A stretch of DNA of 64,000 bases, taken from the NCBI GenBank assembly GCA_025531455.1, contig JAMYHL010000059.1, positions 62,001 to 126,000 of the forward strand. Direction: 5' to 3'. The number at the start of each line of letters is the position of its first letter. Position 1 is the first letter of the stretch. The stretch is from Apiotrichum sp. Y4204 (lineage: Eukaryota; Basidiomycota; Tremellomycetes; Trichosporonales; Trichosporonaceae). Made by a program: the position numbers and the translations under genes. The notes beneath the pieces are model-generated. The model worked only from the letters and a program-made list of their open reading frames with translations, did no database searches and was not told where the DNA came from. Shown piece after piece: positions 1 to 11,547 of the stretch.

Positions 1-257
1 GCATACTGTAGCTCTGATATCTGTTCCGCTCACACATGCATTCGATATACCCTTACGAAAGCTCTTCTTGGTCGTCGTTGTGGTAATGTCGACCATCAAT
101 ATCGACCCCGGAACGGTGCTCAACCGGAGCACTGCTCTCCCCGGCTACGCAGCTTAGCCGACAAAACTCACCTCCACAGCAGACATCACGTCCATAAAAA
201 GTTACTGAACAGCAACCATCTCGACACCCATCTCATCCCTCAACCCCCGTCGTCGCA

Positions 258-1831
258 ATGCTCGGTGTGCCTCCTCACGTCGGGCCGTCGCTCGCACCCT
301 CCCCAGTCGTCCCGTGGCATCCGCTGCTGCCGCTCTGCCCGCCGCCTGCCTCCATCGCGACGACCAACAGGGCCCCGCCGCAACCACCGCGTCCGGAAGT
401 CACGCCTCCGGCTGGGTACGTGCGCACGCTGCACGCGTCGCCCGGCGCATGGCCACGCTCACTCAAGGAGTCCCGTGGGGAGTGCACGCGTGCTTCGCGC
501 CCGTACTCGAGCAACGCCCCGCCGACCGACGACAGGGCCGAGCGCGCAGCCCGCATCGAGCGGGAAAAGATCACTTGCGGCGAGGCGCCGAAACGCGCCC
601 ACGAGTGGGACATTGACGAGGCGCTCGCTGACCCTCACCCCCCTCATCCCCAGTGGGTTCCCGTCGAGCGGTGGCGGCGCGAGAAGCCTGTAGACGGCGG
701 CGTCACTCTCCTACTCATCCATGCTAATGGCATGCCGAAGGAGGTGAGTACAGCTGGGCGGCTGACGTGAGCCGGCGCCGGGCATTCGGCGATATCCGAT
801 CACACAATCCGGATACCACAACTTTGATCTCTAACACACCAGGACTACCATCCCGTGCTGCGCCAGTTCCTCTCGACGCCGTCCTCTGCCATCGCCTTTG
901 GCACAGGGGCCGCGCTCGGCACGTCCCCGGATGTGGTCGTCAACGACATCTTCCTCCTCGAGGACACTCTGCACGGCGTGGGGCAAGACCTGAACGCAGG
1001 TCACCTGCCACCGGTGCATGCGTGGTCCGACTTTGCACGCGACATCCTCAACTTCCTCACCCATGTGCTTCCTGGCATGTCGGACGACGCGCCGTGGCAG
1101 CTCGAGTGGCACGCCGAGCCGCCTGCTGCACCGCGCACGATTTTTGGTATTGGCCACTCGCTCGGCGGCAACGCCCTCGTCCACGCGAGCGTGACTCGCA
1201 AAGATGCGTTCTCCGGCCTGCTCCTCATCGACCCCATGGTGGGCATCATGTCGTATCCTCGTGCTAACCCCAGACACAACCCACAGGTGCCAACTCATCC
1301 GCAAAAATGGGCTACCCGGTGCAAGCTCTGACGCTGAAGCGCCGACCCGCGTGGCCGTCGCTTGCTGCTGCTGAGGAGTCCAACAAGGGCAACCCGATGT
1401 TCTCCAAGTTTGACCCCGCGACGTTTGCATTGTGGCTCCAGTTTGGCGTCGTCCCGTCCAGGGCTGGGGACGAGGTCGTCCTCGCCACGCCGCCTTGGGC
1501 CGAGGCGTGTGTCTTCTCGGACCCACGCGCACCCCAGCGCGGATGGGACCTACTCCCGCAGCTCAACGTTCCCGTCGGCTTTCTGATGGCGGAGGACACA
1601 AAATGGATGGGAGGGCCCAAGATCCAGCGCGAGCTTGTGTGGCGCCCGCCGCGCGCACGCAACGAGATGGTCAAGGGCTCGGGACATTTGGTGGGTTCCG
1701 CGGCTGGAGTGGAATGCAGGCTGACGTGGAAGGTGGTACAGGAACAGCCCACCGAGACGGCCCTCGCTCTTCGTCGCTTCCTCACGACTGTCAGCGCAGG
1801 AGAGTGGGACAATCAGAGGAGCAAACTCTGA
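258..1831 (+). CDS. peroxisomal alpha/beta hydrolase (Lpx1/AKT2-like)
   Basis: Predicted serine hydrolase of the alpha/beta fold, likely a lipase or esterase of the peroxisome. Exons are 258-743, 843-1238 and 1274-1831, giving 479 aa. All joins are phase 0, with introns of 99 and 35 nt that both contain a CTAAC branch point. The nucleophile elbow GHSLGG has its serine near residue 268, and LLIHANG near residue 155 fits the oxyanion strand. The protein ends in NQRSKL, so the last three residues SKL are a canonical PTS1 peroxisome import signal. Fungal relatives include yeast Lpx1 and the AKT2-type hydrolases, also peroxisomal. The first 100 or so residues are Pro-rich and poorly conserved in appearance, so a later start is possible. 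The substrate cannot be told from sequence. Confidence 0.8.
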
Positions 1832-2063
1832 AAATGGCGTGCTCTCCTGTAAACGTATCTTGGCATAGAGCTCGGAGCTGTCACCATGAAACTGTGGTGC
1901 GACCGGTTCACTCTACGCTCCACCCGCAACCTCAGGTTCACGCACACTGCAAAGCACTACATTCTGTCAACTTATCTCAGTCATGTCTTATCCACAGCTT
2001 TTCCCTGATCACTTTACTCATCCAATCAACAAATCGTATCGCCCGCGAGGTTTCCCAGCTCGA

Positions 2064-3421
2064 TTACCACTTGCAGAACGCGCGGTGGATGGCACTGGGG
2101 TCCTTCTCCTCGATGGGCACCGTCAACCACACGGACTTGAGCAACTTGAAGAGGTAGCGCGGGGGACATTCTTCAAAGTCCTCCTCTGCCACACTGATCT
2201 GTTAGCGCCCTGCCGCAACTGCATAACTGCATACTCACCCGGTAAGACGGGGCCGCTCACACAGCTTGGCGGCTGCACGGGCCGCCAGGCCGACGTTGTC
2301 GAGCTGCGCCGCGAGCGTGAAGACGAGGCCGACGCGACACGACGGACAGCCCTTGTCCAGATGCACACCAATTGCAAACAGCAGGTTGGTAACGACCATG
2401 GATCCACCCAGACGCCGGGCGAGGCGGGTGGCGTCAAGCAGGGTGCCGTGCGTGCAGTTTTGCATCGAGAGCTCGGACGACCTGCCCTCCATCGCCCAGA
2501 GGAAGAGTTTGAACAGGCGGGCGGTCTCACCTTCGTCAAGCAGGATCTCGTTCTTAACCTGGTCGTTGCGCAGGTCCCAGAAGAGGTCGCTGTAGGTGAG
2601 CGCTCCTCGGCATAGCTCACGTACCTGTGGCGCATCACCCTCTCCGGAACACAAAAGAGCACTCCATCAGAGGATACAATGCGGAATGTCGACGACTTGA
2701 GACTGTACTCGTCGTCGATGGCGGTGGCGCTGGTGTCGAGGTCCGCCACCGACACAAATCTCCCTTCCGCGGGGTGGACGGGGCTGGGCAGGATTCCCGA
2801 AAACGGCATGTTAATGTCGCGGGTGGCGACCGCTGCCAGCGACGGGTGTGAAGCGGTCGACACCGCGGTCGGCGACATAAGCCCCGCATCAAACTGGTGG
2901 CGGTCGCCACTACCGGGCACCGTGATGGGCGACAGCTTCCCTGCAATAGTAGTGCGAGGGTTGCTTGACATGGGTGTGGGAGGCTCCCACGGTGTGAGGG
3001 GCACTGACTGGCTTGCAGTGGGGCTCGACGTGGATGATTGGCCGCTCATCATGGACCAAGTGGAGCGGACTGGGGACTGGGCGCTGCGGCTGCTGGCGAC
3101 GGGGGACGGTGGCGGCGTGGTACTCTTGCGTCTCGTTGAGGGGGGTTGAGAGTAACGTCCGGTCGAGGTGCTTTCCATGCTCGCGATCCGGCTGAGATGT
3201 TTCGAATCTGTGACGCTGAAGCGATCAAAGCTGCTGCTGTCCTTGAAGAACTCCTTGCGGTCGCGGACTTTGTCGCCACCCGAGAACGCGCTGGCGAAAG
3301 AGTTGCGATGCTTTCTGACGGACGAAGGAGAGAAGGAGAAGAACTTGGATTTGAGGGGTTGGGGTTCGTCACCGGCAGACGTCTGGCTCGAGTGAGAACG
3401 CTCCGAAGCGTCGTCGGCCAT
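2064..3421 (-). CDS. BTB/POZ domain protein
   Basis: Exons on the minus strand are 3421-2625, 2589-2239 and 2193-2064. Introns are 35 and 45 nt and the product is 425 aa. The first 230 residues are Ser/Thr/Pro-rich and probably disordered. After residue 245 a BTB-like fold begins with SSDGVLFCVPERVMRHSDLF; the first intron falls between its H and S codons. It continues through the helical part with DEGETARLFKLFLWAME, then LARRLGGSMVVTNLL and a short C-terminal tail ending in HRAFCKW. BTB domains of this fungal type usually mediate dimerisation or adaptor binding. No second domain (Kelch, zinc finger, MATH) is visible. Splicing is well supported because only these joins keep the frame. The precise partner or role is unknown. 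Confidence 0.8.
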
Positions 3422-4095
3422 GTTTTGAGAGGAGATCGGACAGAGCGAGGAGCTCTGGTGCTCACTAAACTGGATATATGGGCTGCTTGGGCAGCGGTGA
3501 GTGTCAAGCCCGAGGATGTCACCGGGAGTATGTCCGGGAGTATGTCGTCAACGACTGATACACTTTCCACTCTCCTTCCAGACATTCTCTCACGCCCGTT
3601 CGACGTTCCAGTTGGTGACACCACGCCCCCGCTCCACCTTCACACAGCCCCTCGGACAAGGCGTTTAGCAAACACACGCCCGGTCCTTGGTGGAGTCGAT
3701 AGGGGCAGGAGCAGCGGAGGAAGGAGGACATTCCCAATTGGGGCGCTCATTCGACTCACTTGCTGTTGAACGTTGCATCTCTTGATGTTCGTGCTGTGAG
3801 TCTCACGCCGGTACGACACCGGAATGGGGCACATATCCCTTTTCCTCGCTGTGAGATCGTGGAGCCAGTATCACAACATTAGTGGATTTGTCGTCCCTCG
3901 TCACGCCCAAACCCGCAGTCATGCTGTGCAGTACCAGTCATGAGGGCTACATACAAACAACAACATTTATGTAATCGTTGCTCTCCACTCAGAGCTGCGT
4001 CATGGAAATATGTGGGGGCGAGTGAAAAGGGAGGAGAGAGCTGAGCGAAGTAGGACCACGCTTTAGCAACGTTAGACTGTATGCCACACGCCTCT
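3422..4095. other. intergenic, no gene seen
   Basis: This stretch holds the divergent 5' side of the BTB gene and AT-richer spacer. A short imperfect repeat (gtccgggagtat type) lies near 3530-3548. Open frames here have no domain-like sequence. Confidence 0.5.
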
Positions 4096-4320
4096 CTACC
4101 ACCAGGTTTGCCCGCCAAGCTTGTGTCCCCGCAAGGAGAGTTCCAGCACAATATCGAGTGCGTTGCTGAGACGCCCCACAGCACCGGCGACATGAGAGAT
4201 TTCAATGTCTTCTGCGCCAGTCCGTTGAACTATTATCCAGTCTTCGAGGTTGTTCAGTGCTCCGTAAGTGGTGCCAGACTTCCACATCTCGGTATCAGTG
4301 GGATCCCGGATCTCGGTCAT
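4096..4320 (-). CDS. small hypothetical protein, possibly a terminal exon
   Basis: An ATG at 4320 opens 74 codons to a TAG at 4096. The composition looks protein-like rather than random: MTEIRDPTDTEMWKSG, later LEDWIIVQR and LDIVLELSLRGH. The same frame stays open upstream to a possible acceptor (ctgacactcgag) about 12 nt before the ATG, so this may be the last exon of a longer minus-strand gene whose upstream exons lie in 4330-4700. I recognise no family. Its neighbour on the plus strand starts near 4470-4710, so the two transcripts would be divergent or overlapping. The existence of a gene is uncertain. Confidence 0.3.
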   Translation of the reverse strand: MTEIRDPTDTEMWKSGTTYGALNNLEDWIIVQRTGAEDIEISHVAGAVGRLSNALDIVLELSLRGHKLGGQTWW

Positions 4321-4712
4321 TTGCTCGTTTTCCCTCGAGTGTCAGCGAAGCAGCACTGGATATCTGGATTGCCGAGTCACAAAGACCGTGCAGAGTGTGA
4401 CATCCCTCCACTTGCACACCTTTGGACTTTGTCGTTTCCCTTTCACTCAACATCATCTCGTTTCGACAATGCCTCGCGCCGTGTGCAGCCCCAAAGACAG
4501 AAATAAGAGCGCCCAGAGTCGCAAGAGGATGAAGACGGCGTCCAATCCTATTCATAGGCGGGTTGAGGCGACGTCCGGAACGCTTATCCCTGCGAAGCAA
4601 TGAAGAAACGAGTCTGAGAGACAGCCCCAGGTATTGGTCGACCTGATTACACCGCTGCGTAAAGTACGTTAACGGAAGGTATCCTGTCTGACTGCAGCTT
4701 GACACTCTAGGC

Positions 4713-5673
4713 CTTCCTTTCAACGACCAAATCGACGCGCGGGCACGCTACTGTTCGCCGAATGACTATCCACCAGCGATCACGTTGTCTCGCGTACACA
4801 TCACTCCGGACATCAAGCTTCCAGAACCTGCAGTGACCGCCAAGCCCAGTACCGAAGCGGGAACCAAGTCAGACGACGCGTCGCCTGCTGGTGACGGCCC
4901 TTCGACGGATTCACCGACCATTGTTCTTCGACGATGGCGTGGCTATTCCAAGCCGAACGAGCCAGAGGCAAGGCGTTTTGGCCTTACAGCTGATATCTTC
5001 TACGCGGACCTAAGAGTGGCTGGAAAGAGCTCGCCAGGCCTCGTAGTTAAGCTGGTGGACTTGCGGTGCATTCGAGAGCGCGGTCGACTCCCCACACAAA
5101 GCAAGGTCGAGGACGACCTGGCCAGCGAGGTGCACAACTTCAACATGGCGGAGAGCCTGCAAGGCTCGTGTTTGCCGCGGTTGGCAGGGCTGTTCCGCTG
5201 GGAAAGCTGTACTGTCTTGTATTTGACTATGCGGGCAAACCGTTCAAGCAGAGAGAGCGGGGAGCGAAGAAGCTCCAGTGAGTGGCCTGCACAATACGGC
5301 TTCTGGCTGTCGGATGCAAGCGCAATGCCATGTGAACTGACAATTCAGGCAGGAGGTCATTGCAGCGTTGAAGAGGATTCATGCCGTCGGTCTCGGTCCC
5401 TACTATGATTCCGACTCGTCATACCGAGTCGTGCGCCGTGGGCCGGACGGAGGGATACGGTTCTCCCAGCTATACAACTCGGAACGACTAGACTTGCTCA
5501 CTCCGGCAAGGCTGCAGGAGTTTGTCGACGAGAAACATCCGTACGCTGGGCTGACAGCCGAGGAGACGCTCGTCAAGCTGCAACACAATGGCATTACGGT
5601 TCTGAAAGAAGATTCTTTCCCGAGTGTTTACGGTGATGATGATGATGATGACGACGATGGCGACGGCGATTGA
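4713..5673 (+). CDS. kinase-like hypothetical protein, probable frameshift
   Basis: Reading starts after a plausible acceptor (gacactctag, ending 4710) and stays open to about 5200. A second exon runs 5349-5673 after a 71-nt intron (5278-5348), ending in an Asp-run tail. The stretch from about LPRLAGLFRW through CLVFDYAGKPF to EVIAALKRIHAVGLGPYY resembles the hinge and helix region of fungal protein-kinase-like proteins. However, LAGLFRW and GKLYCLVFDYAGKPF lie in different frames with no room for an intron, near 5195-5205. That implies a 1-nt loss or 2-nt gain, either a real lesion or a sequencing error. The first exon is not settled: a 44-codon Lys/Arg-rich ORF starts at 4469. Catalytic HRD and DFG motifs are not seen, so activity is doubtful. 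Confidence 0.45.
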
Positions 5674-6223
5674 GTGCGACCGATACTGTTGTTTCCTTTT
5701 CAGCTCTCTGCTTGGATATGTAGCTTTGCTTGCACCCATCGACATGAACAGAGAAAGGAGTAATGGAATCAATGGGAGAGATGACAAGAGATGGCAAGAG
5801 ATGACAAGAGAGACAACAGAGGACAGTTGAAGGAGGCATCGAGTTGTGTCGCGCCAATCACCCGCCGATCCATCAATAAATCGACTGCGGCGCACGGGGC
5901 CACCGCGCTGATCCGCTGATCGTCAGTCCTCAAACGTACTAGGGCTCTAGCGTGCTTTTTTAGCGCGCCTTGGACTTGTCCAAAGACATGCCGATCCGCT
6001 GATCCCCCGTTTATGTATCCATTCTCCTGTTAGCGTCGATTCCTTTCATCTGCCGATCTTCTTGTCCCTTTGCTTCTTTTCGATCGGACAGCGTCGACGC
6101 GCGTCCTCCTGTCGCGCTCTCTGATCATGGCTGACTGGACTCTGACTGGGCTCTTTTGACTCTTGTCAAGCTGACTGGACCTGTCTGTTCTGATTTGCGA
6201 GCTGCACGACTCGTGTGTCAATG
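5674..6223. other. intergenic spacer with purine-rich patch
   Basis: No coding sequence is evident. A purine-rich patch around 5780-5822 repeats variants of agatgacaagag. The right half is the promoter of the 6335 gene. Confidence 0.5.
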
Positions 6224-6231
6224 TATATATA
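6224..6231 (+). promoter_or_regulatory. TATA box followed by CT-rich leader
   Basis: TATATATA lies about 104 nt before the ATG at 6335. It is followed by a strongly pyrimidine-rich leader (6258-6330) made of tctctca/ctccctcat units. Such a TATA plus CT-rich leader is typical of strongly expressed fungal genes. Confidence 0.6.
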
Positions 6232-6334
6232 GAACGGAGATGAAAGAGAGATTGGTCGCTCCTCTTCTCTCATTCTCTCACTCTCAATCTTTCACTCTCA
6301 TTCCCTCACTCCCTCATTCCCTCGTTCTTCCACA

Positions 6335-7161
6335 ATGAAGCTGTCCCTCGCAGCACTGCTCGCCACTGCAGCGGGGCCGCTCGCGTCACCTCTGCCAGTG
6401 CCGTGTCCCCGCGCGAGGTGACTTCTGATGCCTTGCTTATGTTCATAGCACCTGTGCTAGCTTTCCTCCGAGCCGACAGGTTGACCATGCGACATCCGAT
6501 GTTTTGTCTGGTGTCACCCTCGCCAAGAAGGACCTTTTTTGCATTGAATTTGATTACTTCGACTATCAGGCCTGGTTCCGACGCGACTGATGTAAAGGTC
6601 ATGGAGGTGACCTTTCACAGGTCGTCCCTTGTCTCTCCATTCATTAACACTGCACAGCCGGTCACTGGCTGGGTCAACCCGAACTACAGCGTCCTTTATG
6701 ACCCCATCAACCACCAACTTTGCATCCATGATTGAACTCTCACACACCAGATCAGGGATGCTTCGCCCAGTCCCCTCAAAGTCAGCGTCAACGCGGGTAA
6801 GCCTGTACTTTCCGTCGACATTGGCCAAGTCCGCTACGAGTTCCGCGTCTTCCATAATATCCCCAGCGAGACCTGCACCAGGGGTCTGCAGGGAGAGGAA
6901 CGGGGGCCGGAGCTGCGGTGGACGGACGCGGCGATCCTCAAGGCTTTTGCCACTGTGCCAAGCACTGTGCTGCGAAGCGCTCGCTAGTGGTAAGCACGAA
7001 AGTGTTGATACGATACTAATTGATAGGCGGAGCGCAGGGACGAGCCAGACCAGCATCTTATTGACGTTGATCTTGTCGACGTTGATGTCCTGGTGAACGC
7101 CGACCTTTGGAAGTTGAACGCAACCACTTGGACAGTGATGAGAGACACCCACGCACTCTAG
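6335..7161 (+). pseudogene. secreted-protein gene, broken or with unresolved splicing
   Basis: The ATG at 6335 encodes a classic signal peptide (MKLSLAALLATAAG). A 31-nt intron-like segment can join it to a frame reading DLFCIEFDYFDYQAWF. A third frame then reads TGWVNPNYSVLYDPINHQ, hits an in-frame TGA at 6733-6735, and continues as KVSVNAGKPVLSVDIGQVRY and later WTDAAILKAF. A last exon from 7027 reads IDVDLVDVDVLVNADLWKL and stops at 7161. All pieces look like real protein and share strand and order. I could not join them without crossing the TGA or changing frame, so this is either a decayed gene or one with more introns than I can place. The family is not recognised. The good promoter argues for a recent lesion or unresolved splicing. 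Confidence 0.4.
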
Positions 7162-7498
7162 CCTTGGTAAGTCCACTCGTAATCGTTTTAGGAAATGCGA
7201 TTTGTCTTTGTAAATGGGCATTACAATTGGGAATCAGCTTCCGCTTGTGGCCTCGTTTTGGTGGTTGCTGCCCACTGACGACAACGACGACGACAATGAC
7301 AGATGCAGATGCACTGCATGCACTGCATGCATGGTCCCCTCGACTCAACATCCATCCATCCATTCCTTTCTATCCATCCACACATCCCATCATTTGATAG
7401 CATCCTCGCTGCTCACGCTCTCACGCTCTCACGCTCCCTCAACGACTGGCACCCAAACATGCGGTCACCTTGACCATCCATCTCCCTGGAGACATAAC

Positions 7499-9782
7499 AT
7501 GAGCGAATCCCACACCCACAACAACAACAACCCAGTCACACCAGGCTACAACAACAACAACGCGACAGACTCGGCGAGCAGCGTCAGTGACACGGCGCCC
7601 TCGAGCACCACAGACAGCAAGGCTGCAGCTGAGATCCTCTCACCGTCACCATCACTGTCAGTCGACACCACCGCAAGCTCCGTCGCCACCGCTTCCAGCT
7701 CCTCCCCCGCGCCCAACGCCACTCCCACCCCCAGTCGCCCAAAGCTCTCCTCGCCGCTGTCCCTGTTCACGTCCACTGCTGGTTCCAGCAACGCTCTGGG
7801 GCGCCTGGCCGCCATCTCGGCGACCGGGACTTTGACTCCCCCAAACTCGACCGCGGCAACACCAGCGCCTCCGACATCTCCACTCTCCCCCGTGCGGTTC
7901 GCCGCGACCACAGACGCATTCGGTCTCCCCACCCATCACCACAACCAGTCTGACGTAGCGACCAACACATTGCACTCCCCCAACTCGTCAAGCTCCCCCA
8001 GTTTAGCTACCCCCGCGCGTCGTCTTCGTCGCCCCTCGCTCCTGTCCCTCGCGCCCACAACCACAACACAAGACGCCACGGATTCGCTGCGGCATGATCC
8101 TTCACCCACTCCTCCTATGGACCTAGCCCACACGGACGGTTCGTCCACACCAATGTCTATTCCGCCTCCCACGACAGTCCACCCCCAACCGGCTCAACGG
8201 TGGGGCGTGTCCCCGCTGTCCCCTCTCACCTCTATCTCGGGGGCCCCGCCACGGGTCGGCTCCGCACCGCCTATCGCGTTCGAAGGCTTGACAACCCGGG
8301 CGTCTCCTATTCTCGGCCGGCGCGGTAGTGATCTCGCAGACGACCGGCCGCATTCGATGGAGGTGGACAGCTCGACGATGACATGGGCGTCGGAGATTCA
8401 CCGGCGGCGCGCGAGCCGCATTGGCGTTGATGGCGAGGAACTCCCGGCCTCCCGCCTCCCGTTTGCTGGGCGCCCCCTGCCCGGCCCACTCCTCGCCACT
8501 CTGATCTCGGAAACCGCGCCGCTCAAGCATGAAATGCAGTCCGAGGCACGCTATCAGCGTCTCATCAGCTCGCACCCCTCGGCGTTCCCGCTTACTCCGC
8601 GCCAACGGCGGAATACCCGGTGGACGCGGGGCCGGTTCCCCGAGATGGTCGGCGACGATGACGACGACGACGAGGACGTGCGACAGCTTGGATCGCGGTG
8701 GCTGGCTGGCAGCAGCGATACAGATTCGGACGACATGGTGGACGACTCGGCACCCGAGTGGCACAGCAGCAGCATGAGCGCGGCGGCAGGCGCTGTCAAC
8801 TCGGCGTTCGCCAGCGTGATGGATCTCGACCGGCCACCAAGTTCGGGGAGCAGTGGAGCTTGGGCGTCCGCATCCGGCAAGAGCACACCGGGGACGCGAA
8901 CCGGCAGTGCAGGCCCCGCCGCGGGCACATCGACGTCCACTGCTGCTGCGCCGACCCCACCGCCGCAGTGGAGGACCCGTACGCCGGCAGTTTCCAGTCC
9001 TGGGACCGGACTCCAGCTCCCGACTGCCTTTGGCGGCCTTGGAATGGGAGGCAGTGCGACACCGCTAGGCAGCCCAACAGTCGAGAAGAACGACCTCGCG
9101 TGCAGTCCAACCACAGTACCCACCACGCCGGGCATGATGCAGTACCGCGAGCCGACCTCGGGGCGGCCCGGCAAGCGCAAGGGTGAGTCGCCTTCGGCCA
9201 CTGCGATGGCACAACTAACGTTCCACAGCCGTGGAAGACCGGTTCGACCCGTACAAACGGCCGCGGGGCACGTCGCCGTCTCCGTTCCAATCGGTCGCCT
9301 CACCATCCAAGCCCAATGCGATACCCATCCCGTCCTCGCCGTCGCACCTTCCACACGTTGGCTCAGCGCTGGCGATGGGCTCGCCGGGGTACTTATCCAT
9401 CGGAGCATCTGGCCGGCCAAAGACGGCGCACGGCCACGGCCACTCGCACAGCCGCTCGTACGCGCGCCCCATGGCGTCGCGCTCGCGTGCAGCTTCGCCG
9501 GCACTCAGCATCGGTTCGACGTCGAGCGTCCTCTCCACGTCGCTCGGCAACGGCGGCGGCTTGAACGGCGGCCTGAACGGTGGCCTGAATGGAGGGTCGC
9601 GCCCGCTCGGCGGGCCGTTCATCCCGACTGGTCACGGCGCGGCTGCCGCCGTCAACGCTGCGAATGCTCCAGGCGCTGCGCCGAGCAGCCTCGGCGGGCT
9701 CGGATTCCTCAGCCTCGGTGCGGGACAGGCTGCCCTCAAGGAGGAAGACGAGTCTGCGGAGGATGCCATGGAGGAGGACTGA
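7499..9782 (+). CDS. Ser/Thr/Pro-rich hypothetical protein, probably nuclear
   Basis: Exon 1 is 7499-9182 and exon 2 is 9229-9782, with a 46-nt intron and a 745-aa product. The start chosen is the ATG of MSESHTHNNNN; the frame is open further upstream but that part is simple-sequence leader. The protein is mostly low complexity: Asn runs at the N-terminus and many SP/TP sites, which are potential proline-directed kinase targets. Two compact segments stand out: one around ISETAPLKHEMQSEARYQRL followed by TPRQRRNTRWTRGRFPE and an acidic DDDDDDED run, and GKRKAVEDRFDPYKRPRGT across the intron, a likely nuclear localisation signal. The C-terminus carries GGLNGGLNGGLNGG repeats and an acidic end. 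I do not recognise a named family; a regulatory nuclear role is inference. Confidence 0.8.
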
Positions 9783-9956
9783 TGGGCGAGCGAGTTACAC
9801 TAAGCGAGTATCTCACGAGTGCGTCATGACGATGAGCGAACACTAGATTTAGTAACGAGTACATGATGTGTATGCCAGCCTCTGTGTATTTCTACTCTGA
9901 TTTCCGGCTATACAACACAATGGGATCCATCACACGGCTTCTACTGACTGCCAACT

Positions 9957-11547
9957 CTAGTTTCCGTTCCCGCCATACGCCGGCTGGTGGACGTGCTGCC
10001 CAAAGCTGAACGTCTTGACCTCGGGTTCCTGGTTCTGCGCCTCGTCATCCTCTCCGGACGGGAGCGGCTCCCTGGCCCACTTTGCGCGGTCCTCGTCGAT
10101 CACGCGCTGCACGGCCTCGGCAGCCGGGCCCCACTCGACACGGAACACGAGCTCGACGTCGCGCTCCGCCCCATCATCGCGCGGGTTCCCCTGGAACACG
10201 CGCAGGAAGCGCAGAAGCGAAATGTCCGTGTGGTAGTTTGCTGACGGCTGTCCGAACTTGATGGCCCAGTCGTAGCTATCATTAGCGGAGCTCACGCGAT
10301 GGGGTTACGGTTCAGTGCGCAGTGCGTAACCATGGTCCAACTTACCGCAGATTAGAGTTGACAATCACACCTCCAGGCGGGGTAACAAGGAGCGCGCCCT
10401 TGCCTTCGCGCGCAGCGGCGGACACCTCGTGCGCAGCGTTTGTGAGCCACTTGAGAGTCGCCTCGGGGTCGGCGCGGAGGTGGTTCATCTCTGTGCGCAC
10501 CGCGCGGGCGACGGCCGCTGCGCGCGTGCCCGAGGAACCGCGCGGCGGGAGGTCAATCTTGCGCATCTGCGCGACGTTCGCGCCCAGCGTCGGGAGATTG
10601 CGCGGAAAGGCCGGGTGACCCTTGTGAAACGTGCGGTACTGGGGTGAGTTTCAGAAGAGGAGGCCAACTCACGTTGATGGTCTGCACGAGGTAGTCTACG
10701 CTCTGGCCGGCGCGCTCGAGCACGCTGACCCACCAGCCGGTGATGAGGTCGTTGTCGCTGAGACGCTCATTGGGGCGGCGCGCTGCGACAATGTGCGCGA
10801 CCTCGTCGGGCGTGAGGTGGATAGTAAAAGGCTGGGACTGGGCGATCGAGTCGGCAAAGCGCTTCGCCATGTCCTCGAGCGGGAGGGGCTCGAGGATGGA
10901 GAGGTGGAAGTCGCGCCCGATCTCAGGGGTGTACGTGGGCAGACGGACGTGCGGGGTAAAAGTCGGCATGTCCTCACCGAGGTCCGCGTACGGCATGTTA
11001 TAGAAGAGAGAAACATCCTCCAGGAAGCGTGAGAACGCGGCAGCGTCGCCGAGGATGTGTGCCCAGTTGACGCCGAGGACGCTGTTGCCGTTGCCCAGAG
11101 TCGTCAGACGCACGGCCAGCAGCGCAGCGTCTGCGCCAGGAACAAAGTAGTCCTGGGCGAGCGGGGGCAGGAACTGGCCGAGGTCGGGCTGGATGACATC
11201 CTTTGTTGGGTAGGGGTACTCCGCGTCGACCTTAAGGGTGGAGAACGGGATGGGCGAGTTGGTGAGGGAGATCTGGGGTCAGCTTCCCTCCTGTCGCGTC
11301 TTCTCACGGCAAACTCGGCACCGGGGTCACTGGCCTTGACATAGCGCCCGACGACGGTGGGCCAGTAGCTCGCGGCGCGCGCGAATGCGGCCTCGAGACG
11401 CGACTGGTCGAGCGCAGTTGGGAACGCGAGCACGCTCGACACGGTGCCGAGGGCCCACGACGAGATGGGCGCGACGGGCACCTCCTGCTTCCCGAGCGTG
11501 TTGGGATTCGCGGGGGCCTCGGGGGTGATGAAGCCTTCGGTGGCCAT
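9957..11547 (-). CDS. BAHD-like acyltransferase (transferase family)
   Basis: Four exons on the minus strand: 11547-11308, 11272-10673, 10638-10346 and 10275-9957. Introns are 35, 34 and 70 nt and the product is 483 aa, the usual length for this family. The catalytic HxxxD motif is clear in GVNWAHILGDAAAFSRFL, near the middle of the protein, as expected for acyl-CoA-dependent transferases of Pfam PF02458. The second conserved block appears as SNLRYDWAIKFGQ instead of the plant-type DFGWG. No signal peptide or membrane segment is seen, so a cytosolic enzyme is likely. The acceptor (alcohol, amine or polyketide) cannot be predicted. No biosynthetic cluster genes lie next to it. It faces the 745-aa gene tail to tail. 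Confidence 0.88.

Noticed and set aside
9957..11547. BAHD-like acyltransferase as part of a secondary-metabolite cluster
   Set aside because: No polyketide synthase, NRPS, P450 or terpene gene is within the window around it.
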